A stretch of 64,000 nucleotides of DNA from Cruorifilaria tuberocauda (lineage: Eukaryota; Nematoda; Chromadorea; Rhabditida; Onchocercidae), in the NCBI GenBank assembly GCA_013365365.1, contig JABVXU010000055.1, positions 47,501 through 111,500 of the forward strand. Reading direction: 5' to 3'. The translations under genes were made by a program, and so were the position numbers. The notes under the pieces are model-generated. The model was not told the DNA's origin. It saw nothing but the letters and a program-made list of their open reading frames with translations, and ran no database searches. This document shows positions 38,426-50,122 of the stretch, in pieces (the stretch's first letter is position 1; each line of letters opens with the position of its first letter).

Positions 38426-41346
38426 ACAGTTTACAGTATGAGTCTAGGGATCTCCCGCTGTACCTAAATCACAAAATATCTGTCGGTAATACATGAATCA
38501 TGACCAGGAACAAAAGACAACTTGAGCCAAACGAAGTAAAATCACCAAACAAAATTATGACTTCAAGTACCAGATCCAGAACATCCTGTATTTCATTTTA
38601 CATGAAGATTTTAGGCTTTAATTATAGATATACTTATTGCGCCGCGAGTTTTTTCCAATTATGAATAAATAAGAACAATTTCTTATCACATTACGTCTGC
38701 TTGGTGATTTTAGGCTTCCTGAGGATTTTTTTCAAATGAAATAAAAAGGCATTTCATTTTTTTGCCATTATCCATAAAACCGAAAAAATGATGAATATCA
38801 GAGTTAGAGAAAGAAATATTATAGATGGTGCCTTCAGGAACTGCGAAGTAAAAAATAATAAAATAGAAGGTTAACTCAGAAAAAAACAAGCAGTTGAATC
38901 ACGAATATTCTTCTCCAGTTTATAACTCTCATCACAGTGAATAAACAAATATCATGAACTGAAATACCAGACCTATCTCACTCTAATATACAGCAAATAC
39001 AGCTACTTCCACTATATCACACTTTGCACTCCAAATCAATTTATGCAGTATTTCTGTTGCACAATAACTTGAAAACACCTTAGCGAGTTCTTTGCAAATA
39101 ACTCAAACGAACCCTGGAAGAGGAATGCAATCATAAAATGATATGTCAACATCAATATCAAGGATATTTCCGAATTAACATCTAAATTATACTACAAATT
39201 TCTGAATGAATTCCAAAAATGAAAAAATCCAATTTATTTGTTTTTCTCACTACAGTGTTCATAGATGTAAAGACGCTAAATTACGTGAAGTTGATAAGCA
39301 GAATGAAATGGGAAGAAGATGTCAGCACGCAACCAAACTACCTGTTTAATAAAAAATGACTTAAAGGGAGAAGATAAATCTCATTCTACGTTTCATCACG
39401 TAATAAGGTTAATTTTAAAATAAGCTACGAGCCTTTCCCTTTGCTCTGTAAACAACAGATTGCATAACTGTAGTAACAAATAAGATATTAACAAAGCAAA
39501 TAATATGAAACAAAATTCAGAACTCGTACAATACCATCGAACTTATCAACTCTTACAAAAACCTCTACTACTAATATTGCAATAAATGCTTATTTTAACT
39601 TCAAGCAAATTACTTGACAAACGCATGAGTGAACATTTCTCTTGTAAAAACCAACCCATCATACAATCGATTAACAATATATTTTTCCTATACTGAATGC
39701 CTATTTTAACGTTAAATTACGTGACAACGTGCACCTGAACATCCATTTTGTGAAAATCAACCTGCCATTTAAGAAATTACTAACATAACTACCTTTCCTC
39801 AGATAAATGCTCAGCAAACTACGTGAGAGACAACCGCACCAGAGAACCACTCAGGACAAGAATAACCTAATCACAAAAGTACCAGGAAATAAACCAAGGA
39901 CAAACGACAGTCAGGAAATCGTTGCGAGACTCATATTAATACGAAATGCTGGCGGAAAATTGAATTTTTATATGGCGCCAAACACTTTCTTGGCATTCAC
40001 TTTCAGTATAATTTTAGAATCCTATTTTAGGATGCCTAGATTTATTTGTCAAAAAGAATAGAGAAGTTTCGCATAGCTGATTCACTGAATAGTTATTAGA
40101 CAAACATTTAGCACATAATTGGGCTTCCGCAATGAATTCCTGATTTTTTTCATATTTTATCGTATATGAAATTTCTGTATTCTCATGTAAAGTTAAGACT
40201 CAATAGATTTATCTTAGTTTGATTTTAATTTAAGGATTGCTGAAGCCAGAACATAATCATTCAGATGTAGGATTCAAATAATAAGAATGTTTTACTCAGA
40301 GATGATACACCACATTTACAAGTATCCAATAAATAACCACATAAAAAACACGAATATGAACGAACTATTATCGTTTTCACAAATTATTATATCAGTAATC
40401 AACGGCATCGAGAATAAGATAAAATATAGCTGAATTTACAACATGTATATAATCGCTTAGCAGAATATCTCAAAATTATCATACGTTATAGCTAAAATAA
40501 ACAAAACATAGCTGCTACTTATTATTACAATTATTAATAATAATAATGTGTAGAAATATTTTGGATGAGGAAAAAACGAAATGTTTGACAAAGTGGATGA
40601 CAAGTAATCGAGCAGTGGGTAAATTCAAAAATATTGATAACTTATTACTATTAAGTACAAATACAGTTTTGGTAAATCGAAATGATGAAAATTGAAATTA
40701 AAGCATTCTTAAATAATAAGAGAAATAATGTACATCAAGAACTACAATATAAACAAAATAGACGGAAAAATATATCATCATGGTTATAAATTGGATAAAT
40801 TTCTCGTCTAAAATCGATACTACATATTACAGTATTATATTATTACCTTAATGTATGAAATCAATCAACATGTATAGTTTGGCATATAAAATTACAATAA
40901 CTCCATGTGGTTTTAGAAATGAAATAAAAAAATCAGAGCTACATTTTCATTTCAAAAAAATAGCAACCTGCGACTGAAGCGAAATCAAAAAGCAAGTGAG
41001 AAACTGCTAAAGAGAATAAATCCTTGGAATCGAACAATCCGAAAAATAACTGCAAATATGGCATTTGAAATAAATTAGTTTTGAATTGAAGCAAACAAAA
41101 CATCTCTTGGTTCAACAAGAGTTGTTTTGCTCATCAAATCAATCAGCCGAACAGGCAAAATTTTGGATTTTACTTTTCAGTTTTGTGATCAATCCAATAT
41201 TACTTTAAATGAAAATTCTTAACTCTGTTGTTTTCTGATTAACAAGGATTTACTTTAAAACTTATTAAGTAATTTTTTCTGCTATTATAGTGATTCAATT
41301 AAACTGAAGATCTAGAAAAGTGAAGATTAATAGATTCAAAATTTAC
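38426..41346. other. intergenic upstream of ubxn-6
   Basis: No coding region is supported apart from a plus-strand open frame at 39807-40061 that starts inside a degenerate tandem repeat and is probably not a gene. The ubxn-6 promoter should lie just above 38425, but no clear TATA box or trans-splice acceptor was seen there. Confidence 0.4.
39583..39870. repeat. three degenerate copies of a unit of about 110 bp
   Basis: Starts near 39586, 39697 and 39805 share aatgcytattttaac-like beginnings, an aaattacgtga / aaactacgtgag block and an aaaaccaacc / aaaatcaacc end. The third copy is the most diverged and continues into a less AT-rich stretch. Confidence 0.5.
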
Positions 41347-43170
41347 CTGACTGGTTTTTGACAACCTTCGTGAATGGTCCAAATTATTAAAAATTGGTCT
41401 TGCTGGCAGTCAACAGCGGCATAAATCTTGCATTTCGATACACTATCGATTTTCTGCAGTAAAAAATATTGAATTGTATATCTGTTTCTATGCCAACTTG
41501 CTCGTCAACAATCTGCAGTTTACCATCAGTAATTACAACTCTTAAAACTCCAAATCAGCAGGATAATCCCTGTTTTATGTAAACGCACAACAAATACTAA
41601 AAAGCTTGAAAACTATTCAAAATGAATTATGTTTTTCAAAAATTTAGAGTTGCAGTTGCTTACCTCGTACAAGTTGCAATCAGTAGCTAATCAGTCCTAG
41701 AATCTTTTTCACTAATCACAATACGCTGAATTTTTTCCAAAACCCCATCGCTTCACAATTTGAAATCGAAAGATCAGTGGTATCGATGAATTGATGCAGA
41801 TTAGTATTGTATCATTGTTTTATAGATATTAACATGAATAAAGTAGAGTATTCCAAGCGTTATTACTTGTTACAATTTAAGTTTTACCATTTTTCCAGAA
41901 TTTTTGAAATAAAAGAATACTGGGAGTTAAAAAGCTCTGGAACACAAACTGTATTTAGCTAGAGCAAAGATGAGTCAGGAGAAGGAAATATATCTTTACT
42001 ATTGGTTAAAAGTATCGACATTAAAATTAGTCTATAGAACTTAAAAAGATATCTGAAGTAAGAAGTCTGCTAGGATATGTTACCGATTTAGTATTTGTTA
42101 TAAATCGAATACCTTTATTTTCCAATAATTTAACTTTCTACTAACAACGTACTTACCAATTTCCGTGTCTTCAATTATACTGATAATAAGCATTATAATT
42201 AGGTTCTTCCAAATTCGAGCGTAGGATTAAGCGGTATATAATTGCAACGATGCAAATTGAAGAGAAAGTACGTTCTCCAACAGTTCTACTTGCATTTAAT
42301 GAGTAACGGTCATCAACTTTTAAGGACAGTTGACACTGATCTTGATTCTTGCAGTTGTTTCTGATTTTGAATTTTTGACTACCAGAAATTCTCAATCAAC
42401 TTTTTACTACTTTTCAAATCAACCTTAACAAGCCATCTGCACGATTCTTTTCTTATGTCTTACTTCATTCAATTATGCTGTATTTGCCACTCTTGAGAAG
42501 CGTACCGTTACTTGACTTCATCTAAATAATCAGAATTAAAACTGAAGTTAACAATTTGATATTCTTAGAATAATTACCAGAATAGCTACTTATCATCTGT
42601 ACCAAAAAATGGTCGAAATGGATCAATGTGAAAGGCTAAATTAGAACTGAAAATATTTTCTAAAAAGAAAGTGATATCAAAAAAAATACCTGCCCATCAT
42701 TTATTTCATTATCTAAAAAAATCCATATTACGAAGACGATAGCATGTTTGATATATCAAATACCGACAAATTGTAGCGACGCTTCAGCTAACCAAAACGC
42801 AAAAATCAGGCACCACCTTTAACTTAACCGATTCAATTATCTAACTACCTCAAATTTGTTACCATTAAGCTAACTGATTAAGTTCAAAATCAATAATTAA
42901 GATAACATGGAATAGTTTTGAGCATTTTAAGGATAATAAAATTAGTGTTAAAATTGCTAACAATTACGATTATCAAATTTGTTTTGAATGTCTAATAAGG
43001 ATACTTTCATACGTACCCTCTGCTTAGCATGTAGTGTTGAAAAGCGCCAAGAGCCTGAAATAGACTGATTGCTACCATTTGTGATATCTGGTAACCGTTG
43101 AGAACTCTTGCATATGTTACACTGTAGATCCGACCTAAGGCTTGAATTTCATTTTTAACTCGTTTTTTTG
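41347..43170 (-). other. exon-like segments of an uncharacterised minus-strand gene
   Basis: Segment 41347-41453 has excellent splice sites on the minus strand (ttttttactgcag acceptor, CAG|gtaaat donor) and encodes 35 residues with four cysteines (KCKIYAAVDCQQDQF, TIHEGCQKPV). Segment 43017-43170 ends at a perfect gtacgt donor and reads KNEIQALGRIYSVTYARV, then ISQMVAISLFQALGAFQHYM. A third open segment runs down from 42378 after a tggtag acceptor; its phase fits the 43017 exon, and it contains NCKNQDQCQLSLKVDD. Upstream of ubxn-6 on the same strand, these may belong to one gene. I do not recognise it, and the links between segments are inferred. Confidence 0.35.
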
Positions 43171-43606
43171 CTAATGTTTTCGTTTTTTCAAAAATATACA
43201 AACATTAGAGTCCCTAGTTATGCTCAAATTTCTTTGTTTGTTTTGGAAATTAATACGATGATACAGATAGAAATTCAATACAGTTTGTTGTGGATATCGC
43301 TACTAGTTCGCATGCATTATTTGATATGGAAAATTGGCAATACTCATTTGTTAGAGTCAATTAAACGTTACTGCTGATTAACATTGCTTATTAATTATAG
43401 GTCTGGAATGAAAAAAGATACCAAAAGGCATCTGTTGACAATCGAAGTGCGATGGTATTCTTAACTTTTTTAAGCTTGTAATTAAAACATGATGCTTGCA
43501 AAATTATCCTAACGAAAAAGGAAAAGGACTATAGTATATTTCAGTATTTTTTCTCGGAGAGATCACGTTGTTTAATATGAATCGAAAATAATAAAACCTT
43601 AGAGTC

Positions 43607-43723
43607 ATGAATGGTGAAATAAAAACATCAGTCATTTCTGTTCGTCATCGAAGTTGTGCGTTTAAGAGCTGCAAAACTAAGAAATCATCTCATAAATTCC
43701 ATGCACTCTTTGATGGCTTATAA
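43607..43723 (+). other. 38-codon small ORF with a THAP-like Cys/His start
   Basis: The frame opens with ATG at 43607 and ends at TAA 43721-43723. It carries RSCAFKSCKTKKSSHKFHAL, a C-x4-C followed by a basic stretch and FH, which resembles the beginning of a THAP zinc-binding domain. The rest of such a domain (the distal Cys and His, and AVPTIF) is absent. It may be a relic of a THAP-type transposase or gene, or chance. Confidence 0.2.
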
Positions 43724-43880
43724 ACGTAATTAATTGGTATGACTTCCAAAAATTATATTTTGTGGATGAAATCTTATCCAAGGTTGAACTATTAATATTT
43801 TCATTTGACACATCAACATTTTCAAATCGATAGATGACTTATGTTATAGATACTTCCAAATCGATGAGAAATAAAACTGG

Positions 43881-44641
43881 TTATCCAAGAATCAGTCGTT
43901 CTTTCAATCCTTCTATTGGTTCCAATAAGTTCGAATTCAGGTCCAATAGGACATTTAAATGATATAATGAACTGTTTCTGAAACAGATCGATGGATTTGT
44001 CACCTGGTTATATCGCTCTTACCAATTCTTATCCATCCAAACAATTCAGAAATCTGATAATTCTTTTTTTCAAATTTTAATAACTCTGAAATGTTTTCAT
44101 TTTTAATAAATTTTTAGTGAGTATTGTCAACGTTGACATAAAATTTAATAGAAATATCGAGTAAAATAGTTTACTCATCAGTATGTGCTCAAATTTTTCT
44201 TAGAATACACAAATAAACCAGCACGTATTTCTCTAATATTTTGTTTTGCTTATAAATATAGTGCTAAGGATGTAGGATTACATTCAACAGTTACTTCCTT
44301 TGTCAATTTAACACTTTGTCTTTATTACTGATTTAAGTATTATACTGAGGAATATATAATTACGACCATTAATTGTTTATCGATCCAATAAAAGGCGTAA
44401 AAATTGGGTTTGCTATAATTCATGAATTTTTTAAGTAATCCAATCTTAGCTAACGTGGAATTTATAAAGATAGTTTAGCTTTTTAGCACATGAAAAATAT
44501 GGAATGCTCACATCAAATGGTTTCTTTCATCATCACCTAAAGCAATTTCTGAATTGCCTGAGATATAATACAATGGTTTCTCCACTGCTCTGTACTGGAT
44601 CATAAAATTGTCAGTTACCAAGAATGCGTTTAGTCGAATAG
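43881..44641 (-). other. possible terminal exons of an uncharacterised minus-strand gene
   Basis: Segment 44512-44641 ends at a perfect gtgagc donor and reads NAFLVTDNFMIQYRAVEKP and SGNSEIALGDDERNHL; its acceptor (cttgag) is weak. Segment 43881-43977 follows a strong gatctgtttcag acceptor and continues in phase to NSSLYHLNVLLDLNSNLLEP and a TAA at 43881-43883. The total is about 74 residues. The lower segment is also open in another frame that would splice on toward 43170, so the reading is not unique. No family is recognised. Confidence 0.3.
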
Positions 44642-47571
44642 CTCAAGATGACTAACTATTTTAAAAGCATTATTTTTTCAATGCTCCGCTTGAAATTTCC
44701 TGTAATACATTTCACGATATTTTCGCACAATTCAAAAGTATTCACAGATCTTTTTTCTCCATTATGAAGAACTTCCTAAGGTTTCCTGAATTACAGTTTT
44801 TTTTTTTTTGAAAATTGAGTATTACTTACTAACTTGATATCATTTCTTTCATATTTGGAAATTCTGAAATAATTGTTGGATTTGAACTTAAGTTAAAAGC
44901 AGAAAATGAAGAAACTCTGATGTACTTGTCAAATCCTATAAAACTATTCTATGCTTACATATTTGAATATTAGATTTAACTAACGTCTGAACATAACTTT
45001 AAATATTTTTAGCGATTGCTTTCAACCAGTATATTTCAACACCCTCAATAAATAGTTGTTACTGATTTTTATTTGCATTAATTTGCCTAGTAGTTTTACT
45101 GCCATTTATTAAAATCAATTTTAGACAAGTCGTTTTCTAATAAATCAAAGGTTAATTACTTCGTAATTTTTTCCTATTTAAAATTTTATTCTGCAATTAA
45201 CCCTCTTTTGTTATCTTGATGAAGTTTACATCGAGAATATTTCTGCTAAAAAAAATAGACTGAAAATTAAAAACGTTTCTTTGGTTTAGTAATTTCAAAT
45301 TATCAGTTTTCCTTCTTGCTTTTGAAATGACTTTTAAAAAATAAAATTATATTGATTATAAATAAAAGAAATATTTTAAAAAATTTTTAAGAAATAACTA
45401 ACTTTTCGAAATTTTACTCTTAATAAAAGAGGATTTTTAAAAGATGGAATGATTTAGTTTACTATAATCTAAACCTAAATCAAAAATGACCAGCTTTTTA
45501 AATAAATTTTTGCTGAAAATAGCTGATATTTCAATATTTTCGCAGTGGACTGATAAGATTTGAAAAGTAATTCTTTTAAAGGCATCATTTAAAAAAGATT
45601 GATTACAACTAGTACTGTAGAGTCATTCGCCAGTTTCCTTCATCATAATTATCAAAAATTTGGGTGAAGAAAAAAAGCAAAATTAAACGACGTTTTCAAC
45701 CCCAGCTATTTACTGCTACTGTTTTAATTAACTTCTATCCTGCAGATGTGATAAGTTAAGTATCATATTTTGAGCACTGATATTACATTAAAGATATTAA
45801 GTTGGAAATTAAAAGATTTTAATTTAATTATGAATTAAAAAACATTAATGTTTATCGAATTTTAAGGAATATTTGATTGAACGAATATTTTTGCTGTGCA
45901 GTCATGCAACTCTTTCTTTTCATGCTGCTTTTGAATTAATGTGAATTTCACTAGTACAAGAATTAAGCAATCACTTTATATTTGAGTGATCCTTTAATTC
46001 AATATAATATTTGAATACTCGAACATATATATACTATCGAAGATAATAGTGATACAACAAAAATTTTAAAAAAACCGCTATGTAAAATTCGATATAAGAA
46101 TGATTCCCGGTGGGGAATTTTTCGTAATAAATTTTTATCATATATCTGTTTTTCGCAATATCATCTCATTATAACGATAGGATACAGGATCATCATTTCC
46201 ATTTTTTTTTTTAATTTTAAATGAAAGACGGACGTTTCATACTTTTTTTATGCGCATGCTTACAAAAATTTATTTTTAAAACTTTACCAGTTGAGAATAA
46301 GGTCTCTTCGAGTAGTCTTTCCTGCATTATGTATTCTTAGTGTTGTTTGTATTCAGAGGAAAATTCATTTAAAATATTAATTACAAGCACAAATGCAATC
46401 TACTGGCCCTTTCCTACTCACATTGTTAAGATAAACAAATTCAACAACCACTTGAGACGATTTAAAATAAGATAATGTTATTATGGAATTACTGAAAAGA
46501 AAGAAACTAATTACTGGAAATTCTTATATTACTTAGCTAATATTCATTATCCTCTGTGCTATCAAGACATGAAATATGAATTTATTGGATCAAGCGATAA
46601 TGATGAATTTCGTAAGTAGGAAGCAAAAAATGGAAAACATTGTATAGTTTGGTTTTTAATAATCCAAGTTTTCCATCCAAAAAAATTTATATTTTTCAAT
46701 TTTTCCAATTTTTTTTTGAAGAGAAATGAATTTAAATTTGTGAAACTGTTAACGAATAATTCTCGCAAATGACATATATGATTTCTTTTATTATAAAATT
46801 TGTGAAGAGTTACTTGAATAATTATACGAGCCGATGAAAAAAGTTCCAATCATTCATGCTAGAGATTGTAAGAGATATGAATGTTCATCTTTGCACTTAT
46901 CGTATTAAATTGGTTTAATAATGTATATATTAACAATCTAGAGTTATATATAACAAATTTCGCTCAATTTAATACTTATTCAGTCATTGAGATTATTTTT
47001 TTTTTTAATTAATCGGATTAATTTGATTATCAAATTATTTACGAGTTCTGTTATAAGATTGCGTCAGTAGGTAATAATACTGCGTCAGTAGATGACGTTT
47101 CGTTACTATAACATATTTGACAAAACAACAAGGAAGAATTTGTTGAAAAAAAAAGTAAGCGGACAAAGAACACTTGTCATGTTATTTATTCAATGAAGAG
47201 AGAGTGAAGAGTGAAAATGAAGAACTTTATAAATTAAAGATAACTTCATAAATTATAGAACATTATAATCCAATTGGTAATTTTTTTTTACTTACAAATA
47301 TTTTGTTTCAACGTATGCATTCCGATTACATATTTAAACATAATTTATAGGCTTACATTCTCTCAAACGTATCGAACATACGTTTGCAAACGCTTAATAA
47401 GCTTAAATGCACTGAATAAATTGCAGACATAAGTGGGAAGTCCCAAGACAGGCCCGCACATATTTGGATCAAACACACCTTGGATATTTCATTAGGGCTA
47501 TTGAAGTAGCTGCATTTTGAACTCTCCTTCTATCATTTTTATTTATCTTCCTTCTTACCTCACTTTAACCA
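44642..47571. other. AT-rich region upstream of the neuropeptide gene
   Basis: No gene is supported. A minus-strand open frame at 46562-46849 (95 codons, AT-rich, no motif) is the longest. A 10-base direct repeat (tgcgtcagta) occurs twice at about 47063-47093, within 600 bases of the neuropeptide start, followed by a TGACG half-site. Confidence 0.4.
47061..47100. repeat. direct repeat tgcgtcagta, two copies
   Basis: The two copies are separated by about 20 bases, and the second runs into gatgacg. TGCGTCA/TGACG are bZIP-like cores, so this could be a regulatory pair for the neuropeptide gene; that is inference from position. Confidence 0.35.
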
Positions 47572-47585
47572 GTCATTCTTTGCGC

Positions 47586-48643
47586 ATGCATCTATTCACC
47601 ACCACTATTATTATATTCTCTGCTTTTAGTAGCTATTATATGCAAACTTATGCTCAAATAATTCCAGGTAATAACTTTTTTAATGCAAAATAACTAAATC
47701 TCTTCTTGGTTTTCCAAATTCATTCTATGAATTTATCAAAAAATTTGATAAAGAATTTTATTATTATAAAAACAAGTTTCAAATATGGTCATTAATTCCA
47801 TTAATTAAGAAATTTATCTTAGAAAATTAAGAAATATAGAAATTTGATATATCATTTTATCCTAACAAAAGATATGCAAAGTGAAATACTTCAGTAATTT
47901 AAGTAGTCAAATTAGCAAAGCTTAATGTTATTTTTCTCATGCAAGTCAGTACTCTAACTTTTATATCTGTAATCACAGAGCATAACATGATAAATTTGAT
48001 AATTTTCAAGATCCCTAAGAAAACCGATACAATCAAGATTACAAATGAAATATAGTCAATCTCTCTGCAAATTAAAAATACAGTGTTAGCGTGTTAGTCT
48101 AATAAAAAAAAGAAAAAAATAAGTGAGATTTTTGAGCAATTAATATAGTCTGCCATTTTTTGGCCCTATCAATTGCAAAAACTTTTAAGAAAAATAAACT
48201 TCCCCATCAAAATTAAAAAAAAATTAAATTTTCCCATTAAAATTTCAGTATCTTGAGTGAAAATTTATTATTCGTAGAGAAGAAAATTAGAAGAAATGCA
48301 TTCACAATGTTTTCCCATTGCAGCATTTCAGCAAAATGAATGATGATTACCTTTATCTGTACATGTATTAAAAAAATTTCTAGACGAATTAGAGCATAAC
48401 AGTGACGGCTGTTTGCATGGAAAACGATCAGATGAGGAAAGTAAAGCAATTAATTTCATACGATCACATCTGGGTATCATGCGGTTTGGCAAGCGTAATG
48501 CTGCAGCGCAATTCGGTACCATACGCTTTGCTAGACACATCGATCTGGATCACGTAATGCGCCAAAATGATGAAGACAGTAACACCGATAGCAGTAGTGA
48601 TTACAGTAATTTCTACGATAAAACATTCTACTTTGATTACTAA
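47586..48643 (+). CDS. FMRFamide-like neuropeptide precursor (FLP-3-like)
   Basis: Exons 47586-47667 and 48384-48643 join in phase 1 (CCAG|gtaata, ttctag acceptor) and give 113 residues. Exon 1 is a signal peptide (hydrophobic TTTIIIFSAF core, likely cut after YAQ). Exon 2 holds a spacer ending GKR, then a peptide ending SHLGIMRFG followed by KR (48464-48496). This is the substrate for dibasic cleavage and C-terminal amidation, yielding an -RFamide. A second copy follows directly, NAAAQFGTIRF, but it continues Ala-Arg-His instead of Gly-Lys-Arg (48530-48538). The [L/F]G[T/I]MRFG endings most resemble C. elegans FLP-3 peptides (-LGTMRFG, -FGTMRFG). FLPs act on neuronal GPCRs. The tail is acidic and Ser/Tyr-rich. 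A T-rich acceptor ends at 47572, 14 bases before the ATG, so trans-splicing is likely. Confidence 0.85.
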
Positions 48644-50122
48644 TCAACCTTTTGATGCTGTGAGGGAATTACACGAACTAACAACTCCTTATGTGAATAA
48701 AATCTGAAATTGTATGCAAAAGGTTCAAAATGCATAGTGAAGGTAAAAATTTGATTTTTGCTTCGCTGAATTTTTCGTGATAAAATGCTTCATTTGTTTG
48801 ACTCTAATAGATACGCATTATAAACTAGAAGCATTAAGTTGCATTTTAAAATTTAAACATACCTATTTTGGAGGATTGCTGACTAACGCATATAAAATAG
48901 AAGATTTTTTTTTTCAATAATGTATTTTATATGTAAGGATTTTGAGTGTGAAATTGAAAGCTTTTTCAAAAATTGGAAAAAATCATAAATTCTATGAATG
49001 AAATGCATGAAAAACAAAATATTTTAGCTTTGATCTTCGCTCTGCTTTTTATCTTCTTTTTTATTTTTGAATAAATTTTATTGGAAATTACTAGTTTTTT
49101 TCTGTTATAAAATCGTATTTCACCATTTCACCAATGCGTGCATTTCTTTCAAGTACATTTCTTTTAATGCAACCTTTTATGACTGTCAATCAGCAACATA
49201 GATTGGTTCTGTCCGATATTAACATAAATGCATGATTCGGAGAGTGACAACAGAACGAAAATATGAAATAAATTAACTTTTTATCCTCTTTCCCCAAGTA
49301 AGTACAATCACACACCTCTACTAAATTCACTACCAAATTTATTACGCAAAATATCCCATGAATATCTAATACCAAATTATCGGCTTCATTCGTCATCCCA
49401 ACATTCTCTAATTTTTCTAATTCTCCTTCCCTTCTTCTTATTTCATTCCTTTATTGCTAGTTCAGATAAAATTATCTTTTTTTTCAACAATTCTTTACTT
49501 TCAAATTCATTCTTTATTTTATCTTCTAAAAAATAATGAAAACAATTTTCCATTTAAAACTGAAAAATTTAATTTGTAATTTGCAATTTTTCTGCATTCG
49601 AAAGCGATAAAAAAATATCTTAGCTGATATTTGTTTAAGCCTGTACTACTATTTAACTTTTTCATTTTCTTTTAATAAATGATGATCCTTGCTAACATAA
49701 AGTTTTCCTTATTGAAGTCAAAAATAGTTCGAAATTAAATGAATTTTAGATTACTAATCATTACTTATCAATAATTCATTACTATAGCTTCATTACGTCG
49801 AAATACGTCTTTTTAGTGCTTTCAACAGGAAAAATTATAGTTGAGATTTTTTATTGAAAAAAAATAGAAACTGAAACCATTACTCTAATATCGCTATTTG
49901 TTATTACGATCATTACTACTTATCGTTATTATGATTATGATTATGATTATTATGACACAATTTTTATCACGACTATTACCATCATTGTAATAATAATAAT
50001 TACTATTATTTTTATGACCATCATTCTTATTTCTATTATTATTGCTAATTATCATAATTAAGTATCATTATTACAACTAATTGTTATTATCATAATTAAT
50101 TATTACTATTATATTTTCTTAC
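48644..50122. other. AT-rich region after the neuropeptide gene
   Basis: No gene is supported. Minus-strand frame 49190-49396 is open for 68 codons without splice or domain support. The end of the region is an imperfect trinucleotide repeat, listed separately. Confidence 0.4.
49890..50115. repeat. imperfect ATT/ATG/ATC trinucleotide repeat
   Basis: Triplets tta, atg, att, atc and act alternate with little interruption over about 225 bases, including attatgattatgattatg. Confidence 0.7.

Noticed and set aside
39807..40061. 84-codon plus-strand frame after a ctttcctcag acceptor
   Set aside because: It begins inside a degenerate tandem repeat and shows no domain or downstream exon.
46562..46849. 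95-codon minus-strand frame
   Set aside because: No proper ATG at the start (opens at TTG), no domain, composition as background. Left as possible but unsupported.
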